29,007 nucleotides of DNA from Ettlia oleoabundans. Taxonomy: Eukaryota > Chlorophyta > Chlorophyceae > Chlamydomonadales. The stretch lies in contig JAAMXP010005457.1 of the NCBI GenBank assembly GCA_019693395.1, positions 1 through 29,007 of the forward strand. The letters are read 5' to 3'. The notes under the pieces are model-generated. The model was not told where the DNA came from. It worked only from the letters and a program-made list of their open reading frames with translations, and did not search any database. Below are positions 1 through 10,413 of the stretch, one piece after another (within the stretch, counting starts at the first letter, position 1; the number at the start of each line of letters is the position of its first letter). Both the position numbers and the translations under genes were made by a program.

Positions 1-390
1 GGGACAAAGGGCACACGTGTGTGAGGAACGCCGGGAGGTGGACGCAATGGCGGCTGTGCGGCGTGCAGATAGTCGTGGTCCCCTCTACGCAGGGAGGACA
101 AATCAATGAAGGGCAAGAGAGGGCACACAAGTGGCAATACAGCAGTGGCCTCTCAGTTTCAAATGGCACGCAGCAACAGCAACATTAAGAACTGGCAGGG
201 GCGCAAACAATGGTTCGGAATGGGGGGCAGCAGGTGAGGAAGCTAGAGTCTAGCTAGCTGCGCCTTTACCTTCACGATGGGAACACACAGCACTGCTTAC
301 CCCTCAGTCTCAGGGCAACACATTTGCTATGCATGCATGCCATGCGGAAACAAGCCCTGCAAGATATACAAACATTTCGCAACCACGCCC
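1..390. other. Downstream flank of the ShKT-domain gene
   Basis: No gene is supported here. The stretch lies 3' of the minus-strand stop at 391-393 and probably holds that gene's 3' untranslated region. The short open frames have no family resemblance and no matching splice sites. A run of ATGCATGC-like palindromes sits near 329-342. No TGTAA signal was seen on the minus strand. Confidence 0.5.
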
Positions 391-3300
391 TCACTCACGG
401 TTGAGGCTGTGGGGCTCCTTGTCAGCTGGCTTGCAGACCCCGCAGGCGGCTCGGCACCAGCCGTTGTTGGCGCCCTCGTCTCCCACCATGTACTTTGGGT
501 TGTTCTTGCACTCACCCTGCACAGAAAGATGCATACAAAGGGGCACAGGAATGTAAGCGGCATCAGGGACACATGTAGGTTACGCAGAATTTACCAAAGT
601 GATTCAAGCTCGTTTATTACAAACGAGCGCATCAGAGCTGAACTTTACAACAAACGAGCGCATCACAGCCGAACGAGGGGATGCATGCAGCAAACAGCAA
701 CGCGGAGAAACGATAGCTAGCAAGCTGGTAAGGAAGGGTCCATGGAGCATGCAGGGTGATGGCAGCGGCACTGCCTGAAACAGCCCACCGCATCACACCA
801 TACCACGTACTGCTCTGTGCCGCGCCCCACCGTACCGCACCTTGTCCCGCCACATCTCGCACTGCGGGTGTCTGTTGACGCAGCTGCGGTCGGCAGCAGG
901 ACCGTCATCAACCGCCTCAACCACCTCTGGCCGCTGGTTGCGGCCGTCATCCACGCGATTCAGCCGCTGGATCATGTGCTGGTAGTACTTGTGCAGCAGG
1001 CTGCTGGCCTGCTGAACCACCACTGGCTTCTCCTTGCCTGCAAGGTGGGCAGGTAGGCGGCGGGAAAGGGACCCTTGGGGCAACTTAAAAAGGGGTAGCC
1101 AGAAGCCAAGCGCGCCTTCGGTGGTCCCTGCCTGGCTTGGTCGATAAGAGGGGCACAGGTGGTGCTGGATTCAGAGGTCGTAGTCACCTTACTCCTGGCA
1201 CGCTGACAGCACGCAAGCAGGACGGACATTGTACAGTATAGATAAACGAAAACCAATATAGCGAACAGCCCTTCACGCAGCCACACCCACCACGCAAGCT
1301 CACATCCACACAGCCACACTCCCACCTGCTTCATCCTCTTTCAGCAGCTTCTTGCAGGCCTGCCGCACCGCCTGGATCTCTGCAGGAGTGGCATGCTGCT
1401 TGGCCCGCTGGCTGCATTGCGGTGGCAGGCGGCAGGCGAAGGGGAGAGGGTGCTCAGTCAAGAGATAGGGCATCATCAGCAGTGAAGCCAGATTGGCCGT
1501 AGCTCAGGCGGTTCTGATGCATGCAGGCGCTGATTGAGGGTGCACTGGCCAGCAACAGGCGGCTCAGTAACACAGGGCCCCTACATACTCTTTGTTGCAA
1601 TGCTCCTACCTGAGCGTGTAAAATTATGGGGTTTGTGGCTGTCCCTACTGGGTATACTCTTTTGTTTTACTTGCTCCTACCTGAGCATGTAAAACTCATG
1701 GGTCTGGCCCTCCAGCGCAAACGGCAGCCCCTCACCCTGCTGCACCCGTGCCCGCAGCAATACCCAACTCTTCAGGACCTCGTTGGTTACCTGCACGGAT
1801 GGCCAGGCATGGGCAGTACAGCCAGCAGCATGAGGGTGCGGAAGCCTCCTAAGTGAGGAATAGCACGGATGGAGTTTATTTGCAGCATAGCCGACAGTGT
1901 GAGGGGGCTGCACGGTGTGATACCCCAGTGGGTGTCTGGGTCGGCGCGAAACTCAGCCGAGAGGAAAGATTGTTGACATGTAAACCAGCCGAACATGCGG
2001 TACCATGCCGGCGAACATCTGGCAGCTTGTTGTTAATATGTGTAAGAGCTTTGCGCCACACCTCAGCTCAAGCCATGTGCCTGTTGGTCGCTAGACCAAC
2101 AACATGAAGCTCAGCTCAGATGGCCAGCCCTTTGAGCCACTCCCCATACTCAGCCAGCAGCAGAAGCCCAGCACAGTCCAGCAGGCAACTCAAAAACCCA
2201 CACACAGCAGCTGCCACACATGACTGCCCCACACAGCTGCACTATACTGCTGCCACACGCACCTGCCTACATCTGTTGCCACATACAGATGTACTACAGT
2301 GCTGCCGCACGCGAGTGCCTACACCCACTTGCCAAATACGACTCTACCACACTGCTGTACCAGACGCAATTGCCACACATAAACTGCCGCAAAAACCGCC
2401 ACAGCCAGCTCACTTCAATCTCACACAGCTCCTCTGCATATGCCGCTATGCGCTTCTTGTTGGGGACCAGCTGCTTCACGGTCACCCAGTGGGTGAGGTC
2501 CTCCCAAAGCCGCCGCACCAGCACGCCGCACACCTGCAAGTAGCGGGCATGGCATTGCTAAGCAGGTAGCAGGCATGCCGCTGCTCTACTGCCCTCACCG
2601 CGCACAGCAGCAGCACCAGACCCTGGATGGCAGAACAGACAACCAGCAAAGCCGATGTGACAATCCGGCAGGCAGGTTGGCAACCACGCAGAGACACCGT
2701 TTCAGTACGCAGGCCGCCAGGCAGGCAGGCATCTCGTGCCTTGCATTGCGCCACCCCGGCAGCCGAATCCACGTTTGCGTCTTCATCCAGGAGCGACACA
2801 TCCAAGCCGCCCTGCTGCAGCCCCGGCCCCCTGCACGTCGCAGGAGCAAGGGAAGGGCGGCTACATGTCAGCAATGCTGGAAGCTGCAGACAGCAGACGT
2901 GCGGCAGGGCGCCTAATGAACCCCAAAACTGCAAGGCAGCTGCGCTTGGACAACTGATTGGAGTCCTGTGTGAGGCACCAACTGCACAGCAGCGGCCTGC
3001 AGGCAACTATGTCGCTGCCTAACACGCCCGCACGGGAGCGACCGCAGCAGGGCCTTGTTCCCTGCTACTTCTGGGCTGACTGTTGCCCTCACCTGCGGGC
3101 GTCTTCCTCAACCCGCCTGGCAATCTCGCCAGCGTCCATGAGTGGGCCGTTGAGGGTGTTGGAGGCGAAGCCTTCCAACGGGCCCTGCAGCTGCCGTGTA
3201 CTCTCGGCATCCCGGGGCTTCAATGCCTTGGACCAGGGGAAGGGCAGCTTGTGCTCCTGCCAGTTCTGCACAGATAGCAGAAAATATGGCAAAATGAACT

Positions 3301-3809
3301 GGATGAAGTAAGATGGACAAAATTTGGACAACAACATAACCTGACTGCAGTGCATGCGGGTGATGTGATTTGGTGAAGTGACTTGCAACAGGCCTGGGCA
3401 GCCAGCCAGACTGCCGCCTATTGGTCCCAAACCATAGCTGGTAGCATGTGCTGGTAAGCTTAACAGACCGATATGATGTTGCGAGATCCGTGTTAGAACC
3501 GCCGATTGTTGTTTGACATAATGTGCCACATGAACTGTAGCGGTTCGGCACCGCTGCCACTGTCGCCACAGCCATGTAATTCCTCACCTGCTTGGTCCAC
3601 AGCAGTTCATCGTGCTGATACTGAAGGCCGTGTGAAACCCCAGGCAACAACAACATCACCCCTAACAGCACCAGTATCGCTGGTGCCAACCACCCTGCAA
3701 TGCCAGCAGCAACAAGAGGCTGAACCCGTGAAGAGCGGACGTAGCGGCACCCACCGCCCGCCCTGCCCAGCAGTCTTCCAGGCGCCTCGCCTTGCTCGGT
3801 CGCTCCCAC
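391..3809 (-). CDS. Secretory/membrane protein with CxxC helical region and C-terminal ShKT domain, 5' end unresolved
   Basis: Phase-consistent exons run 3809?-3588, 3265-3093, 2830-2599, 2533-2414, 1790-1681, 1411-1326, 1037-841 and 516-391, all with GT-AG borders. The exon ending at 3588 carries a hydrophobic segment (GWLAPAILVLLGVMLLLPG) that fits a signal anchor or signal peptide. A second hydrophobic stretch crosses the 2599/2533 junction and creates C-A-V-C, followed by a helical part ending in ELCE; this spacing recalls saposin/canopy folds, which is only inference. The C-terminus is clear: CVNRHPQCEMW, GECKNN.KYM and WCRAACGVC give the six-cysteine ShKT pattern, common in algal secreted and ER proteins, completed across the last intron. 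The start is unsettled: 3809 is only a GTG, a stop lies in frame just upstream, and the sole in-frame ATG in this exon (3656) would cut the hydrophobic segment, so a further 5' exon probably exists. Substrate and partners are unknown. Confidence 0.68.
619..674. repeat. 31-bp tandem duplication in the last ShKT-gene intron
   Basis: Two 25-bp copies starting ACAAACGAGCGCATCA lie at 619-643 and 650-674, differing at only a few positions and offset by 31 bp. They sit inside the intron between the exons ending at 841 and starting at 516, so they do not affect coding sequence. Confidence 0.75.
1585..1702. repeat. ~70-bp tandem duplication spanning a splice donor
   Basis: Bases 1601-1630 and 1672-1702 are near copies beginning TGCTCCTACCTGAGC, and similarity extends leftwards (ATACTCTTTGTTG against TATACTCTTTTGTT). 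The right copy holds the end of the exon 1790-1681 and its donor GTAGGA on the minus strand; the left copy repeats that exon end and donor about 70 bp further into the intron. Confidence 0.8.
2248..2390. repeat. Degenerate ~52-bp repeats in a ShKT-gene intron
   Basis: TGCTGCCACACGCACCTGCC at 2248 recurs as TGCTGCCGCACGCGAGTGCC at 2300, and a weaker third unit follows near 2352. The stretch lies in the intron between the exons ending at 2414 and starting at 1790. It looks like an old, diverged minisatellite. Confidence 0.4.
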
Positions 3810-4932
3810 CGCTTGCGCAGCTTTGCGCGGTAGACTGGAGCAGTTGTGCCAAGTGCAGACTCACTCGAGGTGGAGGGGCGACAACCCATCGTCGCCCTGC
3901 CGCGATCGGCCTGCGGCTGCTTGCTGGGACTTTACCTTTACCTCCTTGTGGATCAAAACGGCGAGAGAGACCACGTAAGCCTGCTTCGTTATGCGGTGCT
4001 GCCGTGGCCAGTGCCATGGGCACCTGGCACGCTGGGTCGGTCAGTCGTTTCGTTCTTTCATTTCGTGTGTAGGCATGTTGCATGTGGACATGTGATCGGG
4101 GCTGTGATGCTTGTTTGACGCCCCTCATGATGCTGTCCCACTGACGTCGTGATTTGCCGAACGGGAATGATAGCAACAACAAACATTGTCGCCCAGCAAT
4201 GCATAGAGGCTTTTGATCAACAGCAGCAGAGCAAAATGCTTGGGCAGTAAATGCTGCAGCACTGGCCCTCACGGCGCTCGAGGGGCGGCGGCTGCCACTG
4301 CTGGCAGCTGCTATGCCTAAGTTTTGATTAATCCATGCATGGAGCAGGATGCGCTATGGCCAGCAGCCTTCGTCTTTTGCGTCCCTGGGCAGGGAGCCAC
4401 CTGCCACATGATGCAGCTTCCTGTTTGCTTTTACCGGTTGTGATTTTGGCATCAGGAATATCACAGCAAGTTACGTCAGAGAAGGAAGGGAAGTGCGGGA
4501 CGGGCAGCACGATTTGGTTTATAGCTGGTAGGAGGGACGGTGGTAAAAAGGAGACGGCATACATAAGGAGGTTGACGTAGCAGGGAGAGCATTAGGGAGT
4601 AGTTCACAACTGTGTTGAAATTCAGGGAAGGTTAGCAGGGGACTGGCTAAGCATTTAGCGCTCATGGCCGAATGAGAAGATTGCAGGACCTTGCAGTTGA
4701 AAACTTGGGAAAACATGGCCAGGGGATGCGCAGTGAGGTGGTGAGCACGTGCACGCTCGTGCGAAAAACCTGAGGGGTCATGGGGTATCGCTGGATGTAG
4801 AGGAAAAAAGCAAAACTTACCAAGGTCGGGGCACGAAAGGGGCCTGCTCACACCTGGCTTTGCTGCTCTGCATGGCCTGAGGCCACGCTTCATCCTTCAT
4901 TAGGATGTACCATGCTGCGGTACCGTAACATG
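3810..4932. other. Gap between ShKT gene and DUF229 gene
   Basis: About 1.1 kb without a supported gene. It must hold the missing 5' exon and promoter of the ShKT gene and the 3' untranslated region of the DUF229 gene, both minus strand. A minus-strand ATG at 4017 followed by a possible donor near 3950 could be that missing exon, but I could not join it convincingly. Other open frames look like chance. Confidence 0.45.
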
Positions 4933-7900
4933 CTATGTCCGGGGCGGGAAGCACTGGCAGAACTCTGCTGGCACTCCTGCCTCTTCGCAGGTACGCCCAG
5001 CAGGCACCTCGTGCAGGAGCGATACGCCCCACCGTACCGCCTCTGTCACGTTTCCGTCCCGCTGCCAGCGGGCGAACTGCTGATTCGGCGGAAGGGGCGG
5101 GTCTCCAAGGTGCAGCAGGTGGTGCATCGTGGCGTGGAAGTCAAAGGCTGTTACTAGGCGCTGCTCGTTGGCACGCAACGCAGCGGCAGCTTCCGGGTAG
5201 CGCTCGGATACCCAGTTGGGCAGCAGCATGCCCAGGATGGGGATCTTGTGCTCCGTGATCTGCACTCATAGGCGAGACAGAGCAAGGAGGAGGAGCAGGG
5301 ATAAAAGGAGAACTTGAGGCATCTCATGCTGACAAAACGAGGCAACACTCTCCAACTTCTCGGCCTTGCACCAGCTTCCCCACCCACATCAACCTTGAAT
5401 CCAACCCGCATCACCGCCACCCCCCACCACCAGCTGCACAACTCACCCGGCCGTTGCGGGTCCACATGTAGTTGATTCCCATCGTCATGCCATGGTCTGC
5501 CACCAGTATGACGGCGGTGTTGCTAAGCTGGCGCGGCGTCAGCTCCAGGAGGAAAGAAGCCAGGCTGGCATCCATCGTGCCCAGCACCTCACCCGTGCCT
5601 GCAACACAAAAGACCGAGTTTGAAATCGTGGGGTCAGTGCGCAGCACCTCAGGATAGACCTATTCATATGGTTGTGGAGTCTACAGTGGGAGGACACAAG
5701 TGAAACGTTGTAGCCATGAAGAGGCACGAGACATGGCGCTCCTTGGCAAGGGCTTCAAGGAGGAAGCCAAAGCAACTGCCCCACAGCCCAATCAATGCCC
5801 ATCCTGCTGCTCCCATGCCCGCCTGTCTCCCACCCTACATTGGAAGACACGCCAGTTGATCACTACATTCCAGCCTTCACCCCTAAGTCCCCAACTCGCC
5901 TTCGTGTCCCTCATGGAAGGACGACATGAGGAGCCAGGGCGCCACACCATCATAAGCCGCAATAAACTTCCGGGCGAAGTCAAAGTTATACTCGTGCACG
6001 TGTCGACCCCGCAGGCAGCGCCTGAGCCACGAAATATGGGGGGTAACGGGCGTTAGGCAGGGAAGGGCAGGCATTGTTGGACAGTGGTGGAACAAAACTT
6101 ATTGCAGGCAGACTGTGAATGTGGCAGGCGCTGGAAATTGCAACCCACTGAGCAGCGCCTGATTACTCACCGAAGAATTGAGAAAGCCCCCTTGAACATC
6201 TGCGGGAAAAGGTAGCAGGCAGGCAGCCAATCTGTGAGTTTGTGGTCAAGTTCGCTTTCACTTTCAGGCAGCCATACAACCTGAATAAGCACCTGAATAA
6301 GCCTACCAGCCCACATGCCAAATCCCCAGTGGCTCTGTAAGGCAGCGCCAGCCCTGCCCCACCTTGTATGGCTCTCCATCCACAGTGATTGGGTGGTACT
6401 CGGGGAGGCAGAAGGGCGCAACTAGCTCGTGGTCGTGAGGGGTCAGCATACTGTCGTCTGCAAGGCAAGAAAATGACAAGCACGGCGCAGCACAGCACAG
6501 TACGTACGATTGGCATTGCGTACTGGGTTTGATAGGGACGTCGACATGCTCTGGCCAACAGCCAATGAACCACGATCATGGCAACCACAGTAATGCCAAC
6601 GTTGGTAAGTCAAAGCAGCAGGGTTCGCCACAGTGCTTGAAGACCTGGCAACAACCATTAGAGGCGGTATGTTATGAGAACAATAGGCGCTGAGAAACTC
6701 ACATTCGGTGCCCCAGTCTTCACAAAGGTTGTAGACGGAGCCGCTGACGTAACCAGCCTGGCGATAGGCATGCCAGAAGGGCTGCGCATCTGCGGGCGGT
6801 CCAGAAGTGGGGGATCACAAGGGCATGGCCGATGTGTCGTGAGACAAGTATGGGTCAAAGCACGCTGTGCTTGGAAATCGTCGCACGCTGGCAGGCATGA
6901 AGCAAAACAATGGGCACACGCCTTGCTGGTGACAGTACATGCTAGGCTTGTGGCAGCAATTGCTAGACTTGCAGGTTGCTGAAAGGCAGCCCCTGCCGTT
7001 GCTTCTAGGCTGGCAGAGGACGCACGTTGGGCTTCCATGGTCGAACCGGTGTACATGGCGTGTGTGTTTGGATCCGTCTGGAAGCCAACCACGTGGTACC
7101 GGAAGAACTGGTGCAAGGAGGAGGTACCACTGGCTGCCAGCTTCTCCATGGCTGCCGCCGACTTGGGCATGCGGCGGAAGAAGTGGCGGCGCCCGAGGGA
7201 GTCGATAAACAGCAGCAGCACGTTGAGCCTGTCCTGCTGGCCAGAAGCGCCAGTGCCGCCGCCGCTGCCACCGTCTGCAACATCAGTGCCAGCCTGGGAT
7301 GCACCCCTCTTGCCCGTTGCCTTCCCCACGTCGCTGTCATTGCTGCCTTTACTCCCATCAGCGCCACCACCATCAGTGGAGTTCGGGCGCAGCAGGGCCA
7401 GCTGCGGCTCAAACGGCGGCCGCTGCGCTATGCGTGCTATGCGCGTCAGCAGGCGCTCCTTGTCGCCGCAGCGTGCCAGCACAGCTTCCACACCCTCCAG
7501 CAGCACCGGCTCAGTATATGGCTCAGCCTGCTTGCCGAATGGTGAATGGGAGGGGTATGGAGGCAAATCAATCAAGCACAAGGGACAGGAACAAGCTAGA
7601 GTGGACCGGTGGGCAGCAGGGAGGGACTGCCAGCAAATATGCCTTGGGCACTGGAAAACCACTCAGCAAGAACAGCCATGCTGGGAGGGATAGAGGGAGT
7701 GGGGCACACAAGACGCGTTGCCTGGAATCAAGAGGAGGTGGGCTGTTGGGTGGGCTGGCCAGCATGAAGGTACGTGCAAGCCATCTTGCCACATCCAATT
7801 TGGCTGGGTGTAATTCAGGCCATGCACCACCCCTGAGCTTGCCAGCTCGCCATGAAGATAAAACCAAAGCTGCTGTGCGGTTTGACTCCATCCCTGCTCC

Positions 7901-10413
7901 CATACCTTGAGTTTCTTCAACACGTTGCTCTGATACGCCGCCTTTTCACGCGTCTTCTCCTCTAAGCTCCACCGCCGCGTGTCGGGCAGCGGGGTGTAAG
8001 ACTTCGGTGCATCCGCGGGACAGCGAGAGATGGTGAGCAACCCTTCGTCGGTGAAGTGCGCCCTGAAGCCGTGAATGCGCTGCGGCAACAGTTGGGTGGG
8101 TGGTTGTGGTGGGTGATCAAGGTTAGGTGGTGTTTGCATATTTGTATGGATGGCCGGGCAGGTGGGGCAGCATGGTGGGAGGGGGGAGGGATCTTACCGC
8201 CAGTCGGCACACCATCATACGAGAAGGCAGCAAGCAGGGTTTGGGGCAACTGGTGACTTGGCTGTGTTGTGTGTTGGTTAGCGACCGCAGTGCCTGTCAG
8301 ACCATGGCACACTCAGAATCACTGCTGCGCTGGCGTTCGCTAGGTGACAGCATGCTGCTGAGGCCTAGCAGGCAGGCGCCTCGGCTGAACACCAGCAAGG
8401 GCCAGCATCAGGCAGGGACCAATCACCATGTAGCTGAACACTAGCAAGGCCCAGCATTAGGCAGGGATCAACCACCATGCAGCTGAACACCAGCAAGGGC
8501 CAGCATCAGGCAGGGAACAACCACCGTGCAGCTGAACACCAGGAGGGGCGCAGCAGCGGGAAGGCAGGCAGGCAGGGGCAGGCAGGCGCTCTCACCGGGC
8601 AGCGCTGGCTTCCGGTCCAAAAGTTCTGCAAGCCATGCAAACCAGGGGAGTGCCAAGACACGTGGGCAAGAAAGAAGGAGGTGCTTGTGGGTACAAGAAA
8701 GAAGCCGAGGCAGGGTGGTGTGCAGCAGACGTAAGGCACAGAACATCAAACATGCTGCTGAGCCTGCCTTTGTTGTAAACAACAGCTGCATAATGCTTCA
8801 CCTGCGCGCCTGCCGGCAACAGGTCAATGAATGGCAGGGTGGTGGGGAAGTTGCAGTTGGGCTCGCTGCCTGACGGGCAGTGCTTGCCCACACAGCCAGG
8901 TACCATCATATGCCCCATGAACCCACGAACAGCCTGCAGGCGACCGGGATGAAAAAGTGAGAGAGGCAAAAGTGCAAGGCCCTTGAGGCTTCAGTTGGGC
9001 AAGTCATCCAGCGACATGCATGCCAGTGTTAACCAAAAACCAAGCTTGAAAAACCGGGTTGGCAATGTTACATCCAAATCCTTCCTCAATAACCCATCCA
9101 CGCCTCCCCTCACACCCTGCTAAGAGTATGCCGGTAAAACTGGCGCGGAGGATTGAGACTCTGGCGATGGCTGTGATGAGGTAGCATAAGCCGGACAGTT
9201 GAAGGCAGTGCAGTGGAAAGCGGGGCGGCCAGAGTATGCGCTCACCATGTGCTGATAGTGCAGCAGCGCCGCCGCCGCCACGACTGCCAGCAGTGTTCCA
9301 GAGGTCAGGAAGGAAGCGGTGAAATGGCGCGGCTTCATTGATGTGTACCAGCAGTAGAGCGCTAGAAGCAACAGGGTCAGGGGCACACCCACCACCAGGC
9401 ACAGCATCCTGCAGCAGTAAGCGGGAGAGAATGGGATGGGGAATGAGGAATGGAAGGGCATGGGGGGCATTTCGACTGACTGAGGGGTGTTACAGAGTCT
9501 GCGCCAGGATACCCTCTGGCGGGGAGGTACGGGCATTTCGAGCTTGTGATGCGAGTGTCTTGCAAGCAACAGCAGCCCATTCAGGCAGCAAGTAAGCTCA
9601 CTAACCAGTTGTAGAAGCCGTGGTACTGGAAGTCCTGGCCGTGGTTGTAGAGAAGCAGCAGCAGGTGGGCTGTCCCCAGGGCGGCGCGGGCGGGCCAGGC
9701 CCAAGTCCCCAGCATCCTGGCAGCCCACAGAAAGGCTGTGAAAGAGATGATGGCCACGATGAGGCAGCGGGCGATGATGTTGAGGTGTGCGTTGATGAAG
9801 GCCAAGTCCCGAGGGTGGCTGCCGCCCTGTAGACCAGGCGGGTGGATGGTACAAGTAAGGATCAGTTGGGGTGCAACACATGGGTGCTGAAAGGTAGGAT
9901 CGTGGAACAGTATTGGGCGGATGATGTGATGTTTGCTGCCATAAGCTCTGAGCAACCTCCAGGGATTTTATGCAGTCACTCTTGCAATGCCCACACAAAT
10001 GCGCGGGAACAGCAATGCGCCAAAACAGCGGGGTGGCCAGCAGGACCCGCCAAGCACAGCAGGCAGCAGCACTCCAGGTTGAACTGTTGCAGGGCTCGGC
10101 AGGGAGGATCAAGCCAGTGCAGCATTGCCTGGTTGTGGCAGCAACGGGCATGGAGCACATTGTGACCAGGCAAAAACAGCGAGAGGGCAGTATCCAGCCT
10201 CACCTGTAAGCTCGTTGCATATGCCGCAAGGTAAGTGATCGCCAACAGCACACATGTGATGACGGCTGCACTGCTGGTACGCTGTGGCTCTTTTGCGGCG
10301 GGCTTGGCGGGGCCCAAAAGCAGCGGGCGAGACTCCACACACAGCGAGCCAGGAGGACTGCCGCTCCCGCTGCGACTCGCCGTCGGTCTCAGTATCGCCG
10401 CCTTCTGCAACAT
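4933..10413 (-). CDS. Multi-pass membrane protein with DUF229 (alkaline phosphatase/sulfatase-like) domain
   Basis: Thirteen phase-matched exons: 10413-10204, 9826-9606, 9408-9246, 8933-8802, 8625-8596, 8079-7906, 7527-7026, 6789-6703, 6457-6363, 6199-6171, 6021-5900, 5598-5447, 5259-4933, giving 747 residues. About five hydrophobic helices occupy residues ~47-198, including VITCVLLAITYLAAY and LCLVVGVPLTLLLLALY. A cysteine-bearing region and a Gly/Ser/Asp-rich linker follow. The DUF229 core starts at NVLLLFIDSLGRRHFF (metal-site Asp near 419), continues with YVSGSVYNLCEDWG, FHEGHEGTGEVLGTMD, VADHGM (Asp623/His624) and FDFHATMHH (near 679-681), and ends RTCEEAG..FC.C. DUF229 proteins share the alkaline-phosphatase superfamily fold; the substrate is unknown, and action on a lumenal or extracellular phospho- or sulfo-ester is inference. 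The ATG at 10413 is the first in frame before the first helix. One intron (5899-5599) needs a GC donor. Confidence 0.88.
5599..5899 (-). other. GC-AG intron in the DUF229 gene
   Basis: On the minus strand the upstream exon ends ...CACGAAG and the intron begins GCGAGT; the downstream exon follows TTGTGTTGCAG. Only this cut gives the phase needed to read HEG|TGEVLGTMD. The nearest GT cuts either break the frame or delete the conserved segment around WLLMSSFHEG. Confidence 0.75.
8383..8541. repeat. 49-bp minisatellite, about 3.3 copies
   Basis: Units start at 8383, 8432, 8481 and 8530, each opening (A/G)GCTGAACAC(C/T)AG and containing CAGCAT(C/T)AGGCAGGGA. Period is exactly 49 bp and the fourth unit breaks down after about a dozen bases. 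The array lies in the DUF229 intron 8595-8080; a short GGCA-rich run follows at about 8563-8588. Confidence 0.9.
9465..9541. mobile_element. 55-bp dispersed repeat (copy A) with 11-bp flanking direct repeats
   Basis: The core at 9476-9530 begins CTGACTGAGG and ends GGGGAGGTAC. It is flanked by identical GGGCATTTCGA at 9465-9475 and 9531-9541, which looks like a target-site duplication. Copy B at 17176-17230 on the opposite strand matches 52 of 55 bases. An internal inverted repeat (CGCCAG...CTGGCG) could form a small hairpin. No open frame and no long terminal repeats are present. It lies in the DUF229 intron 9605-9409. Confidence 0.65.

Noticed and set aside
2120..3022. Several overlapping plus-strand open frames of 107-149 residues
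   Set aside because: They mirror exons and repeat-rich introns of the minus-strand ShKT gene, and show no domain or splice logic.
3662..3889. Alternative minus-strand frame with a Leu run (GFSLLLLLALQGG)
   Set aside because: It ends at a stop before any usable donor, whereas the overlapping frame leads in phase to the donor at 3587 and the next exon.
6658..7662. Single long 334-residue minus-strand open frame
   Set aside because: It reads through the intron 7025-6790; the family motifs continue in another frame (GYVSGSVYNLCEDWG) only after splicing.
8203..8281. Possible extra DUF229 exon (PSHQLPQTLLAAFSYDG) with a GTAAGA donor
   Set aside because: Its end phase (1) does not match the phase-0 start of the next sure exon at 8079, while the exon ending at 8596 joins 8079 directly in phase.
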